Below, one piece after another: positions 27,561 to 39,484 of a stretch of 64,000 nucleotides of DNA. Under the pieces are notes generated by a model, which saw nothing but the letters and a program-made list of their open reading frames with translations, did no database searches and was not told where the DNA came from. The position numbers and the translations under genes were made by a program. How positions within the stretch are numbered: position 1 is the stretch's first letter; every line of letters begins with the position of its first letter. Origin of the DNA: Mycoplana rhizolycopersici (GTDB taxonomy: Bacteria; Pseudomonadota; Alphaproteobacteria; Rhizobiales; Rhizobiaceae); contig NZ_JABXYK010000001.1 in assembly GCF_013378445.1 (NCBI RefSeq), forward strand, positions 310,001 through 374,000, read 5' to 3'.

Positions 27561-28844
27561 TCAGACGCGCGCCTGAACCAGATGCGCCAGTTGCGCGCCG
27601 ACCTCGTAGTAACCTTCACGGATCGGGCGGAAGGATTGCGCAATCGGCTCGGTGACCGGCAATGGCAGGTCGCCCTCCACGATCTCGCCGGCAATGTGGC
27701 GGGCCAGCACCTTGCCGAACACCGTCCCCGGCGCGATGCCGCGGCCGTTATAGCCGGAAAACCCGATCACATTCTCGGCAAGGCGATGGAAGCGCGGCAG
27801 GTTGTCGACGGTCATGCCGATCTTGCCGTACCATTCGGCCTCGAACTCGACCTCGCCGATCTCGGGAAACAGCTTCTTCAGCGAGCGGCGCGCCCAGGCC
27901 TGGTGGATCGCGATGCCGGTGCCGCGCAGCGCGCCGACGCTGCCGAAAACGAGCCGGCCGAGCTTGTCATAGCGATAGGAGGAGAGGATTTCCGCCGTAT
28001 CCCAGGCACCCTCCCGCCCCGGCAGGATCTTCGTCTGCAGCTCCGGCGTCAGCGGCTTCGTGGCGAAATTGAAGTAAGGCAGATGGACGAGCTCGGCACG
28101 CACCTCGGCCCAGGGCGCGACCGTATAGGCGTTGGTCGCGACAATCACCCAGTCCGCGTTGACCGAACCCCTGTCGGTCTTGACCGTCCAGCGCCTGCCG
28201 GAACGCTCGGCTCCCGTCACCGGGCTTGATGTATGCACGCGGGCACCGGCCGCGATCGCAGCCTTCGCCAGCCCGCGGACATAGGCGAGCGGTTGGATCG
28301 TACCGGCGCGCATGTCCAGCAAGGCTCCGGCATAGGCCTCGGTCCCGACGCGCCTGGCCGTCTCCGCCGCGTCCAGCAGCGTCACCGGCGCGCCGCGGCG
28401 CGACCACTGCTCCGCCCGCGCCTGCAACTCCTCCAGGCCGGATTTGCCGATCGCACAATGCAGCGTTCCGACGGGATTGATCTCGCATTCGATCGCATGC
28501 TTCTGCACCAGCTCGAACACGAGCTTCGGCGCATTGCCGAGGACATCGAGCAGGCGATCGCCGTAGAGCTGCCCGAGGACGCCGGGAAGATCGTCGGGCA
28601 TCGTCCACATGCCGGCATTGACGAGCCCCACATTGCGGCCCGAGCCGCCGAAGCCGATTTCCTTGCCCTCCAGCAGAACCACCTTCGTCCCACGCTCGGC
28701 CAGATGGAGCGCCGCGGAAAAGCCGGTGAACCCGCCCCCGACGATCACGACATCCGCCTCCGCCGGACCGGAGAGGGCCTGCGTTGGCGGCGCAGGCGGT
28801 GCGGTCAGTTCCCAAAGGCCGTGGGAGCGGGGATCGTTCTGCAT
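27561..28844 (-). CDS. FAD-dependent amine/imino-acid oxidase, candidate L-pipecolate oxidase
   Basis: A 427-residue DAO-superfamily flavoprotein. The FAD-binding VVIVGGGFTGFSAALHLAERG is at about residues 32-52, with GFGGSGRNVGLVNAG next and GYNGRGIAPGT near the C-terminus. The relatives I recall include AmaA (L-pipecolate oxidase, about 428 residues), gamma-glutamylputrescine oxidase and DadA. The setting, next to HglS, AmaB-like and lysine-dehydrogenase-like genes, favours oxidation of pipecolate toward 2-aminoadipate semialdehyde. That assignment is an inference; the substrate could be another secondary amine or D-amino acid. A LysR gene lies 128 bp upstream on the same strand. Confidence 0.72.
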   Translation of the reverse strand: MQNDPRSHGLWELTAPPAPPTQALSGPAEADVVIVGGGFTGFSAALHLAERGTKVVLLEGKEIGFGGSGRNVGLVNAGMWTMPDDLPGVLGQLYGDRLLDVLGNAPKLVFELVQKHAIECEINPVGTLHCAIGKSGLEELQARAEQWSRRGAPVTLLDAAETARRVGTEAYAGALLDMRAGTIQPLAYVRGLAKAAIAAGARVHTSSPVTGAERSGRRWTVKTDRGSVNADWVIVATNAYTVAPWAEVRAELVHLPYFNFATKPLTPELQTKILPGREGAWDTAEILSSYRYDKLGRLVFGSVGALRGTGIAIHQAWARRSLKKLFPEIGEVEFEAEWYGKIGMTVDNLPRFHRLAENVIGFSGYNGRGIAPGTVFGKVLARHIAGEIVEGDLPLPVTEPIAQSFRPIREGYYEVGAQLAHLVQARV

Positions 28845-28972
28845 GGGTTGTCTTCTTCAATGGACGAGTTCTGGATGAACGCCACATTCCCCCATTGCCG
28901 GCAAGGTGGAAAGTGCTGTTTCGGCACCGGGTCATTCAGCCTGCGAATGAGCCCGAGCGCTGTCGGCACCGC

Positions 28973-29866
28973 TCAATTGACCTCGGACGCGATCCAGGCG
29001 CGGAAGGCCTGGCTCAGCGAGTTCTCGAGCTTGCCTTCCGGCACGACGAGATAATAGCTGTTGTCCGTCTGCATCGGCCGGTCGAAGACGACGGCGAGCC
29101 GGCCGTTCGCCAGTTCCTGCTCGATCAGGTAGCGCGGCAGGAGCGCAAAGCCCAGGCCTGCCACCGCCGCCTCGATCACCATGGAGAACTGGTCGAAGCG
29201 GTGGCCCCGGTAGGCCGTCTCGGTCGCCCCGCCGTTGATCTCGAACCACTGCGCCCACAGCTTCGGCCGCGTGGCCAGATGCATCAGCGGCGCAGTCTCC
29301 AGATCCTTCGGCTCGTTCAGCCGCCAGTGCCGCAGAAGCTCCGGGCTCGCCGCAGGCAGGATCACCTCGCTGCAGAGATAGGAGCAGGTGGCCCGCGCCC
29401 AGACCGGCTGGCCATAGTGGATGGCGAGATCGAAACTTTCCTCGTCGAAATCGAACGGCGCCGAGCGCGAGGCGACATTGAGCACCGTTCCCGGATATCT
29501 TTTGAGGAATGCCGGGATGCGCGGCGTTAGCCAGCGGCTGCCGAAGGTCGGGAGCGTGGCGATGGTGAGGCTGTGGTCCGAGCGCGCCGCCGACATGGCG
29601 CGCAACATCGTCTCTTCCGTCTGGTGCAGCAGCTTGCGCACTTCGGGCAGGAACCGGCGCCCGTCTTCCGACAGCACGACGCGCTGGCGTACGCGCTCGA
29701 ACAGCAGCACGCCGAGCTGTTCTTCCAGGTCCTTGATCTGCCGGCTGACCGCGCTCTGGGTAAGGTTCAGCTCATTGGCCGCCTGCGTGAAGCTGCCATG
29801 GCGTGCAGCACACTCGAACGCCTGCAGCGTCGTCACGTCGGGGATCAGCCTGCGGCTCAACTTCAT
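28973..29866 (-). CDS. LysR-family regulator, GcvA-like
   Basis: A 297-residue LysR protein. The helix-turn-helix is at residues about 12-60 (LQAFECAARHGSFTQAANEL, LNLTQSAVSRQIKDLEE), followed by an effector domain. Its N-terminal pattern (RLIPDVTTLQAFECAARHGS) is that of the GcvA/AmpR group. It is divergent from hglS with about 170 bp between the starts, and upstream of the FAD oxidase on the same strand, so it could control both arms of the lysine region. ATGATC occurs twice in the shared promoter (about 29926 and 29941), but no clear inverted repeat stands out. Confidence 0.85.
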   Translation of the reverse strand: MKLSRRLIPDVTTLQAFECAARHGSFTQAANELNLTQSAVSRQIKDLEEQLGVLLFERVRQRVVLSEDGRRFLPEVRKLLHQTEETMLRAMSAARSDHSLTIATLPTFGSRWLTPRIPAFLKRYPGTVLNVASRSAPFDFDEESFDLAIHYGQPVWARATCSYLCSEVILPAASPELLRHWRLNEPKDLETAPLMHLATRPKLWAQWFEINGGATETAYRGHRFDQFSMVIEAAVAGLGFALLPRYLIEQELANGRLAVVFDRPMQTDNSYYLVVPEGKLENSLSQAFRAWIASEVN

Positions 29867-30037
29867 TCGGCTCTCGCATCAACCCAGTCAAAACATGCGC
29901 GATCAATCAGCGTTCCGATCCGGTATGATCCATTTTCAGAATGATCGGGGCCTTCGCCCCTTGTAGAGCAATTCCAGGAAAAGTGTGAAGCTGTTTTGCA
30001 TCCGGACTTGCGTAATATTGAGACGGGACGGGCCGCC

Positions 30038-31435
30038 ATGAAAGAAAAAACGCATGTCTCCGCCGACGACATCCGCTCGGCATTCTCCGCCGCCATGTCG
30101 GCCATGTACCGCGACGAAGTGCCTGCCTACGGCACGCTGATGGCGTTGGTCGCACGCGTCAACGAGGAAACGCTGGCAGCCGATCCGCACCTGCAATCCC
30201 GCCTTGACGCGACCGATTCGCTTGAGCGCATCTCCGAGGAACGTCATGGGGCGATCCGCCTCGGCACACCGGCGGAGCTTTCGATGATGCGCCGCGTCTT
30301 TGCCGTGATGGGCATGTATCCGGTCGGCTACTACGACCTCTCGACCGCCGGCGTTCCGGTTCACTCCACCGCGTTTCGCCCGGTCGGCGACGCGGCACTG
30401 AAGCGCAATCCCTTCCGGGTCTTCACATCTCTGCTGCGGCTTGACCTGATCGCGGACGAGGCCCTGCGCGCGCAAGCCTCTGAAGTCCTGGCGGGGCGCA
30501 GGATCTTTACCGACCGGGCCGTCGAACTGGTCGAAAAAGCCGAGAAGGACGGTGGCCTGGACACTGTTGATGCGGAGGCCTTCGTCCGCGAGGTGCTTGA
30601 GACTTTCCGCTGGCATGACCGGGCGATCGTCAGCGCCGACATGTACAAGCGTCTGCACGACGCTCACCGCCTGATCGCCGATGTCGTCTCCTTCAAGGGG
30701 CCGCACATCAACCACCTGACCCCGCGCACCCTGGATATCGACAAGGTGCAGGCGCGGATGCCGGGCGACGGGATTGCGCCCAAGGCGGTCGTCGAAGGCC
30801 CTCCGACCCGCAAATGTCCGATCCTGCTGCGCCAGACATCGTTCAAGGCGCTGGAAGAGCCCGTGTCGTTCATCGGCGAGGGCGGCGAATGGAAAGCCGG
30901 CTCGCACACCGCGCGCTTCGGCGAGATCGAGCAGCGCGGCATCGCGCTCACCCCGAAGGGCCGCGCGCTCTACGACAAGCTGCTGAACGATACGCGCGCC
31001 ATCGCCCGTCCCGCAGCCGACGGCTCCAATGCCGCCGAGTACGAAGCGGCGCTGGCGAAGGTCTTCGAGGCCTTCCCCGACGATTGGAACGAGATCCGCA
31101 AGGCCGGCCTTGGCTATTTCGCCTATTCGCTCACCGAGAAGGGCCGCGCCGGCAAGGTCACCGGAGACGACATTGAAGCGCTGATCGCAGCCGGCGACGT
31201 GCAGTTCGACCCGATCGTCTACGAGGACTTCCTGCCCGTTTCCGCTGCCGGCATCTTCCAGTCCAACCTCGGCGACGAGGCGGCGCAGGAATTTGTCGCA
31301 AGCCCCAACCAGGTGATGTTCGAGCGCGACCTCGGCGCCAGCGTCCTTGACGAATTCGCCCACTATGCCGGCATCGAAAAGGCCTCTATTGAAGTGTGCC
31401 TTGGCGCTGCAGGCATGGCGGACGCTGCGGAGTAA
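30038..31435 (+). CDS. hglS: 2-oxoadipate dioxygenase/decarboxylase HglS (DUF1338)
   Basis: A 465-residue DUF1338 protein, the size of HglS (464 in Pseudomonas putida as I recall). It converts 2-oxoadipate to D-2-hydroxyglutarate with O2 and a bound metal. The metal and substrate residues known for HglS have counterparts: H70 and R74 in EERHGAIR, H226 in GPHINH, and a glutamate at 296 in FGEIEQRG. I place the start at the ATG at 30038; an alternative start 14 codons upstream adds sequence outside the family. It is followed after ten bases by a D-2-hydroxyglutarate dehydrogenase, then by AmaB- and aminotransferase-type genes, which fits terminal lysine catabolism. Confidence 0.88.
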   Translation: MKEKTHVSADDIRSAFSAAMSAMYRDEVPAYGTLMALVARVNEETLAADPHLQSRLDATDSLERISEERHGAIRLGTPAELSMMRRVFAVMGMYPVGYYDLSTAGVPVHSTAFRPVGDAALKRNPFRVFTSLLRLDLIADEALRAQASEVLAGRRIFTDRAVELVEKAEKDGGLDTVDAEAFVREVLETFRWHDRAIVSADMYKRLHDAHRLIADVVSFKGPHINHLTPRTLDIDKVQARMPGDGIAPKAVVEGPPTRKCPILLRQTSFKALEEPVSFIGEGGEWKAGSHTARFGEIEQRGIALTPKGRALYDKLLNDTRAIARPAADGSNAAEYEAALAKVFEAFPDDWNEIRKAGLGYFAYSLTEKGRAGKVTGDDIEALIAAGDVQFDPIVYEDFLPVSAAGIFQSNLGDEAAQEFVASPNQVMFERDLGASVLDEFAHYAGIEKASIEVCLGAAGMADAAE

Positions 31436-31445
31436 CGGTCGGCCG

Positions 31446-32864
31446 ATGATCGACGCAAAGCACATCGAGACGCTAAGGGCGCTGCTCGGCGAGAAGGGTC
31501 TCCTTACCGAGCCTGCCGACATGGCTGCCTACGAGACCGGCGCGCGCTACGACAAGGGTCGCGCCGCCTTCGTCGCGCGCCCCGCCTCGACGCAGGAGAC
31601 CTCTGCCGTCGTATCCTACTGCGTGAAAAACGGCATTGCGCTCGTGCCGCAGTCCGGCAATACTGGCCTGGTCTCCGGCTCCACCCCCGACAGTTCGGGC
31701 CAGGAAGGCATCCTCAGCCTCGACCGCCTGACCGCCCCGTTCGCACTGGACCGGGTGAACAGGACATTAGCCGCCGGCGCGGGCTTGCGCCTTTCGGACG
31801 TCAACCAGCGCCTGGAACAGGCCGGCCTGTTCTTTCCGATCGACCTCGGCGCGGACCCGCGTCTTGGCGGGATGATCGCCACCAACACCGGCGGCTCGCG
31901 CTTCCTGCGTTATGGCGACGTGCGACGCAACACGCTGGGGCTCACAGTCGTGCTCGCCGACGAGGCCGGCACGGTGCTTGAACTCGGCTCCGGGCTGCGC
32001 AAGAACAATACCGGCATCGACTGGAAACACGTGTTCATCGGCACCTCCGGCGCCTTCGGCATCGTCACCGAATGCGTGTTGAACCTAGAGCCGCTGCCGC
32101 GCCAGACCGCCACCGCCTTCCTCGTCCCGGCTGCGACCGATCGCGTTCCCGATTTGCTGCTCGCAATGGAAGACGCGCTCGGAAGCTACCTCTCCGCTTT
32201 CGAGGGCATGTCGAAAAATGCGGTCGCTGCAGCGCTCGCCCACGTCCCCTCGCTGCGCAATCCATTCCAGGGCGGCATCGTCCCGGACTTCGTCATCCTG
32301 GCGGAAATCTCCCGCACCTCGCCGCCGCGCGAGGGGGAGCAGCCGCTCGACGCGGTGCTGGAGGAAGTGCTGGCCGCGATCTGGGAGCATGAGGACGCCC
32401 CGCTCGCCGACGCGTTCGTCGGTCCTGCGCACGAGATGTGGGCGCTGCGTCATGCACTGTCGGAGGGCGTGAAGCATAGCGGGCGATTGATCGCCTTCGA
32501 TCTTTCCTTCCGTCGCGGCGACATCATGCGCTTCCTCGACCACATGAAGGCCGAGATGCCGGCGCATTTTGCCGACGTGACGATCTGCGACTTCGGCCAT
32601 ATCGGTGACGGCGGCGTTCACTTCAACCTCGTCGTCCCGGCCGACGATCCGCGCCTTGCCGATGCCGGTTTCGAAAGCTCGTTGCGGGAATGGGTCTTCA
32701 AGATGGCGGTGGAGGACTTCGGCGGCAGCTATAGCGCAGAGCATGCGATCGGCCGCAAGAACCAGGTCTTTTACGACCGCTACACGCCCGACGAGATCCG
32801 GCGGCTCGCCAGGGGCCTGAAGGCGATCACATCGCCGGCTCCCCTCGGCTGCGTCACCTTCTAG
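31446..32864 (+). CDS. FAD-linked D-2-hydroxyglutarate dehydrogenase
   Basis: A 472-residue flavoprotein of the vanillyl-alcohol-oxidase/PCMH fold. The FAD-binding half holds VPQSGNTGLVSGS (residues about 73-85) and the DLGADPRLGGMIATNTGG segment. The C-terminal half has the conserved HIGDGGVHFN and SAEHAIGRKN histidines. It should oxidise D-2-hydroxyglutarate, the product of HglS, to 2-oxoglutarate and pass electrons to an electron-transfer flavoprotein or quinone. D-lactate or glycolate dehydrogenases share this fold, but the ten-base gap after hglS makes hydroxyglutarate the best substrate. The ATG at 31446 is nearest to the family start. Confidence 0.87.
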   Translation: MIDAKHIETLRALLGEKGLLTEPADMAAYETGARYDKGRAAFVARPASTQETSAVVSYCVKNGIALVPQSGNTGLVSGSTPDSSGQEGILSLDRLTAPFALDRVNRTLAAGAGLRLSDVNQRLEQAGLFFPIDLGADPRLGGMIATNTGGSRFLRYGDVRRNTLGLTVVLADEAGTVLELGSGLRKNNTGIDWKHVFIGTSGAFGIVTECVLNLEPLPRQTATAFLVPAATDRVPDLLLAMEDALGSYLSAFEGMSKNAVAAALAHVPSLRNPFQGGIVPDFVILAEISRTSPPREGEQPLDAVLEEVLAAIWEHEDAPLADAFVGPAHEMWALRHALSEGVKHSGRLIAFDLSFRRGDIMRFLDHMKAEMPAHFADVTICDFGHIGDGGVHFNLVVPADDPRLADAGFESSLREWVFKMAVEDFGGSYSAEHAIGRKNQVFYDRYTPDEIRRLARGLKAITSPAPLGCVTF

Positions 32865-32921
32865 AACTACGGGCGGCCTGCGGACCGCCTGCAAACTACA
32901 CGTACAATGGAGAACAGGACG

Positions 32922-35719
<2,798 letters not shown>

Positions 35720-35750
35720 CGCTTCCTGCCGTCTCAAGGCACACGGGGAT

Positions 35751-35799
35751 GCCCTTCACCCGGCTACCGCCCCTTTCTCACCGTCATTGGGAGAGGGCG
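35751..35799. repeat. Possible degenerate rhizobial intergenic repeat
   Basis: The segment begins GCCCTTCACCCGGCTACC and ends with GGGAGAGGGC, giving inverted GCCCT/AGGGC ends and the pyrimidine-then-purine look of the short intergenic mosaic repeats common in rhizobia. Only one copy is seen in this window, so the call is weak. Confidence 0.3.
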
Positions 35800-35869
35800 C
35801 GGGGCGCCGCGCCAGATCCCGATCTCCGCGCCTGAAGAGAGGCCGCTTGCGGCAATCTCGCGCCGTGGT

Positions 35870-36268
35870 CTAGCCAGCGTTCCGGCAGGCGTCCTGAGCG
35901 CTCCACCATTCCGGCAACGCGTCCTCAAACGAGTGGTATTCGGGAGCGAGCGCCCTGTCGTTGATCTCGTCCATACCGCCCACGAGCAGCGCGACGGTCG
36001 GCTCGTCGTCGATCGCGCCGATCGAGCTGCCGCATCGGCTGCAGAACGCGCGGCTGGAATAGTCCGAGGAACGAAAGGTGGAAGGTGGTCCGCCCGGACC
36101 CACCCAGCGGACGCGGTCACGCGGGTATTCCACCCAGGCAGCCGTAGGCGCTCCGGTGTGCCGGCGGCACATGCCGCATGAGCAGGTGTGAGGCTTTTCG
36201 GGGTTTCCCTCGGCCTCGAAGCGGATCCAGCCGCACAGGCAACCGCCGCCGTGAACCTTCAATTGCAT
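35870..36268 (-). CDS. GFA-family (glutathione-dependent formaldehyde-activating-like) zinc protein
   Basis: A 132-residue protein of the GFA/CENP-V fold. The zinc-binding cysteines are in GGCLCGWIRF, CSCGMCRRHTGAP and FCSRCGSS. Most members have no proven enzyme activity, and the formaldehyde role applies only to a subset. The ATG at 36268 follows GGGCGAGGGG directly; an ATG nine codons upstream is possible. It converges with the aminotransferase gene and has no clear functional link to the lysine genes on either side. Confidence 0.82.
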   Translation of the reverse strand: MQLKVHGGGCLCGWIRFEAEGNPEKPHTCSCGMCRRHTGAPTAAWVEYPRDRVRWVGPGGPPSTFRSSDYSSRAFCSRCGSSIGAIDDEPTVALLVGGMDEINDRALAPEYHSFEDALPEWWSAQDACRNAG

Positions 36269-36357
36269 CCCCTCGCCCCTCCGCGAATACCGCACGCGAT
36301 GGCAACTGCTAAGGGGCGCGACACCTGCGCGTCAACAACCCGGCCATTAAAACGAAA

Positions 36358-36378
36358 CGCCCCGGACAAGCCGGGGCG
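36358..36378 (-). terminator. Terminator after the lysine-dehydrogenase-like gene
   Basis: An 8-bp perfect stem (CGCCCCGG 36358-36365, CCGGGGCG 36371-36378) with a 5-nt loop. On the minus strand it is followed by TTTCGTTTTAA, 28 bp after the stop codon of the dehydrogenase-like gene. Confidence 0.75.
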
Positions 36379-36405
36379 CCAATGGGTATGCCTTGGCAGG
36401 TGCGA

Positions 36406-37509
36406 TCAGCCTGCTGCGCGGTGGCTGCCGTGTTCCTGTGCGTAATAGTGCCCGAAGCGATTGGCGAGGAAGCTGTCCAGCGCGATTTCCTCCTGCCGGA
36501 CGAAGCCCTTCGCCCGCAGCGTGCCGTCGGCCAGCATGTCGAGCACGGCGCATATCGAACCGGCCGTGGTGATCTGGATGGCCGAATGCATGCGCCCGGC
36601 AATGACCGCGCTGTAGACCTTGTTGGCGTAGGTCTCCTGGATCAGGCGACCGTCCTTACGGCCGGAGACGGTGACGAAGACGATGACGACATCCTGCGTC
36701 GTGGTCGGCAGCGCGTTCTCGAAGATGTCCTTCAACACCTCGCGGCGATGACGAAGGCCGAGATCGTTGAGCAGCGCCTTCATGATCGCGGCGTGCCCCG
36801 GGTAGCGGATCGTCTTGTAGTTCAGCGTCCGCACCTTCCCCTTGAGGCTTTCGCAGAGCGTGCCGAGGCCGCCCGACGTATTGAAGGCCTCGTAGGTGAC
36901 GCCGTCGAGCGAGAATTCCTCGCGCTCCTCCAGCGCCGGAACCTCGATCAGGGCGCCTTCGACGATCGCCTCGCAGGGCTCGATATACTCGTTGATGACG
37001 CCGTCCGTGCTCCAGGTCAGGTTGTAGTTCAGCGCGTTCGAGGGGTATTGCGGCAGCGCGCCGACACGCATGCGCACGCTGTCGAGCGTGTCAAAGCGGC
37101 TGGCAAGGTCGTTGGCCACGATCGAGATGAAGCCTGGTGCGAGGCCGCATTGCGGGATGAAGGCCGTTTCCGCCTTCTCCGCAATCCGCTTCACCTGCCG
37201 GGTCGATTCCACGTCCTCGGTGAGGTCGAGATAATGGATGCCGGCCGAGGCGGCCGCCTCGGCGATTGCGACCGTGAGGTGATAGGGCGCAGCACTCAGG
37301 ACCGCGAACTTGCCCTTCAGCAGCGCGACGAGTGCTGCCGCGTCGGCGATATCGACGACGGCAGTGGCGACGTCCTTGTGCGCCTCGAAGGCAGCAAGCT
37401 GATCTGCGGCACGGTCGGCGACCGTCACCCGGTAGTCGCCGCTGTGTGCCAGAAGGCGTGCAATGGTGGAGCCGATTTTCCCAGCGCCGATGACGACGAT
37501 ATCTTTCAT
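36406..37509 (-). CDS. L-lysine 6-dehydrogenase / saccharopine-dehydrogenase-like enzyme
   Basis: A 367-residue NAD(P)-dependent enzyme of the saccharopine dehydrogenase superfamily. The Rossmann motif GAGKIGST is at residues 8-15, with YLDLTEDVESTRQVKRIAEK and CGLAPGFISI following. The length and single-domain form resemble L-lysine 6-dehydrogenase (EC 1.4.1.18, described from Agrobacterium), which makes 2-aminoadipate semialdehyde directly from lysine. A stand-alone saccharopine dehydrogenase is the alternative, but no lysine-ketoglutarate reductase is present in the window. It is divergent from an Lrp-type regulator, the usual partner of amino acid catabolic genes, and a terminator follows it. 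Confidence 0.75.
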   Translation of the reverse strand: MKDIVVIGAGKIGSTIARLLAHSGDYRVTVADRAADQLAAFEAHKDVATAVVDIADAAALVALLKGKFAVLSAAPYHLTVAIAEAAASAGIHYLDLTEDVESTRQVKRIAEKAETAFIPQCGLAPGFISIVANDLASRFDTLDSVRMRVGALPQYPSNALNYNLTWSTDGVINEYIEPCEAIVEGALIEVPALEEREEFSLDGVTYEAFNTSGGLGTLCESLKGKVRTLNYKTIRYPGHAAIMKALLNDLGLRHRREVLKDIFENALPTTTQDVVIVFVTVSGRKDGRLIQETYANKVYSAVIAGRMHSAIQITTAGSICAVLDMLADGTLRAKGFVRQEEIALDSFLANRFGHYYAQEHGSHRAAG

Positions 37510-37610
37510 TTTGTTTTTCCCCGCAGGCTGAAATTCATCGTGATTCTGCCGTTGGAAAGTGTCGATTCACAGCTGCAGATCTGGCATATTGAGAAGCAGA
37601 AATCGGCGGA

Positions 37611-38063
37611 ATGACGATGGCAATGAGCAATATGACACTAAACGCGAAAGACCGCGAGCTTCTGGCGATCCTCAGCGAGAACGCCCGCGAGCAGACGGCC
37701 ACCATCGCCCGCAAGCTCGGCCTGTCGCGCACCACCGTGCAGGCCAAGATCGAACGGCTCGAGCGTGAAGGCGTCATCACCGGCTATGGCGTGCGACTGT
37801 CCGACGCTTTTGAAAGCGGCATGGTGAAGGCGCATGTGCTGATCACGATCGCGCCGAAGACGCTTTCGCGCATTACCACCGAACTTCACGCGATCGCCGA
37901 GGTGAAAGCGCTGCATTCCGTTTCCGGCTCGTTCGACCTGATTGCCATCGTCGCGGCCGCTTCGATCGCCGAACTGGACCATCTGATCGACAGGATCGGC
38001 GAGATCGACGGGGTAGAGCGAACTTTGTCGTCGATCATCCTGTCGACTCGGATTCTTCGTTAG
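37611..38063 (+). CDS. Lrp/AsnC-family transcriptional regulator
   Basis: A 150-residue Lrp-type regulator. The helix-turn-helix is at about residues 10-60 (LNAKDRELLAILSENAREQT, LGLSRTTVQAKIERLEREGVI), then an RAM (amino-acid-sensing) domain with a SGSFDLIAIV segment. Several in-frame ATGs (37611, 37617, 37623, 37632) make the exact start uncertain. It is divergent from the lysine-dehydrogenase-like gene with about 100 bp between, so lysine-responsive control of that gene is the simplest inference. Confidence 0.88.
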   Translation: MTMAMSNMTLNAKDRELLAILSENAREQTATIARKLGLSRTTVQAKIERLEREGVITGYGVRLSDAFESGMVKAHVLITIAPKTLSRITTELHAIAEVKALHSVSGSFDLIAIVAAASIAELDHLIDRIGEIDGVERTLSSIILSTRILR

Positions 38064-38122
38064 CCGACTAAGAAAACCACCTGGGCAGACCTATTTGAGC
38101 GTCAGCAGCACGCCCGCCGATG

Positions 38123-39376
38123 CTATGCCAGGAACCGATCCGGGCGATAGGGCGCAAGATCCACGATCGTCTTCTCGCCGAGCATGGCTTCTGCCAGCGC
38201 CCTCCCGGTCACCGGCCCGAGCGTCATGCCGTGATGGGCGTGGCCGAAGGCGAACCACAGACCCGCGTGCCGCGGCGCCTTGCCGATGACCGGCATCATG
38301 TCCGGCGTGCAGGGCCTAGCACCCATCCACGGCTCTTCGTCGCGCCGTTCGGCGAGCGGGAAGAATTCCCGCGCCACCCGCTCCGCCCGGCGAAGCTGTA
38401 CCGGCGTCTTGCGGGCGTCTCGCTTGGCGAATTCCGCCCCCGTCGTCAGCCGGATGCCGCGGCTCATCGGCGCGAGGAAATAGCCGCGCTCGGAATCGAG
38501 CACCCAGTTGTTGAGCTTCGCCCCCTCGGCCGCGCCATAGTGCATGTGGTAGCCGCGCTTGACCGCCAGGGGAAAATGATAGCCGAACTTGCGTGTCACC
38601 GTGTCGGCCCAGGGACCGAGCGCAACGACGACGTCGGTGGCCTCCAGCGGTCCTTCGGGCGTCGCCACACGCCAGCCCTCGCCTTCGAGCACGTGCTCGA
38701 TGGTCGCGGCATCACCCGCCATGAGAACGCCGCCAAGAGACTGGAAATAGGCCACATAGGCCTTCATCAGCCCGCCGGGATCGAGGATCGACCAGGGATC
38801 GGTCCAGCGCAGGCCGCCCGTCAGCTCGGCGCGGATGTGCGGCTCGATTTGCCGCATTTCCGCGCCGGTGAATTTCTGGTGGTTGACGCCGAACTTGGCC
38901 GAAAGCTGCTCGGCCTCCGCATAGGCTGCGTCACGCGCCTTTTCGGTACGGAAAACCTTCATCCATCCGTCCTTGCGGATCAGCGCTTCCGCGCCGGATG
39001 CCTTGATGAGGTCCGCGTGTTCGCTTACCGAGTTTTCAATCAGCGGCGCATAAAGATGGGCGATCCGCTGGTGCTGCGTGAAACCGGAATGCCACCAGTA
39101 GCGCAGCAGGAAGGGCACCAGGCCCGGCAGCGCCGACAAATGGTAGTGGGCGTCGATCGTATTGTTCAGCGCGTAGCGGAACAAGGCACCGAAGTCGTGC
39201 GGGAAGCCATAGGGGAAGACGCCCTCGCGCTGGATGAGCCCGGCATTGCCGTAGGAGGTCTCCTCCGCCGGTCCCCGCCGGTCGACGAGAACGACCGATT
39301 TGCCGCGCCGCGCCAGATGGATTGCCGTCGAAATCCCGACCACCCCTGCGCCAAGTACGATGACATCCGTTTTCAT
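38123..39376 (-). CDS. DadA-like FAD-dependent D-amino acid dehydrogenase
   Basis: A 417-residue DAO-family flavoprotein with the N-terminal FAD motif VIVLGAGVVGISTAIHLARRG (residues 5-25), ETSYGNAGLIQREGVFPY as in DadA, and GHAHHGMTLGPVTGRALAE near the C-terminus. It should oxidise a D-amino acid or D-hydroxyproline and pass electrons to the respiratory chain. It ends 59 bp from the convergent Lrp gene. Its closeness to lysine genes makes a D-lysine or related D-amino acid substrate worth testing, but nothing visible fixes the substrate. It does not carry the GASGRN motif of the other two oxidases in the window. Confidence 0.82.
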   Translation of the reverse strand: MKTDVIVLGAGVVGISTAIHLARRGKSVVLVDRRGPAEETSYGNAGLIQREGVFPYGFPHDFGALFRYALNNTIDAHYHLSALPGLVPFLLRYWWHSGFTQHQRIAHLYAPLIENSVSEHADLIKASGAEALIRKDGWMKVFRTEKARDAAYAEAEQLSAKFGVNHQKFTGAEMRQIEPHIRAELTGGLRWTDPWSILDPGGLMKAYVAYFQSLGGVLMAGDAATIEHVLEGEGWRVATPEGPLEATDVVVALGPWADTVTRKFGYHFPLAVKRGYHMHYGAAEGAKLNNWVLDSERGYFLAPMSRGIRLTTGAEFAKRDARKTPVQLRRAERVAREFFPLAERRDEEPWMGARPCTPDMMPVIGKAPRHAGLWFAFGHAHHGMTLGPVTGRALAEAMLGEKTIVDLAPYRPDRFLA

Positions 39377-39484
39377 GAGCAGTGCCCCGAATTTCCGCTT
39401 TCGTTGCCGCGATCATGCACAGCAGACGCTGGGAGGCAAGGCACGCCGGCAAGAGGGAAGACAGGATGCGAACGACGCCGGTGG

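Noticed and set aside
26168-27694. N-terminal extension of the AraC gene to 783 codons
   Set aside because: The extension runs antisense through the Fsr-like transporter gene; the real AraC protein starts at 26167 with normal family length.
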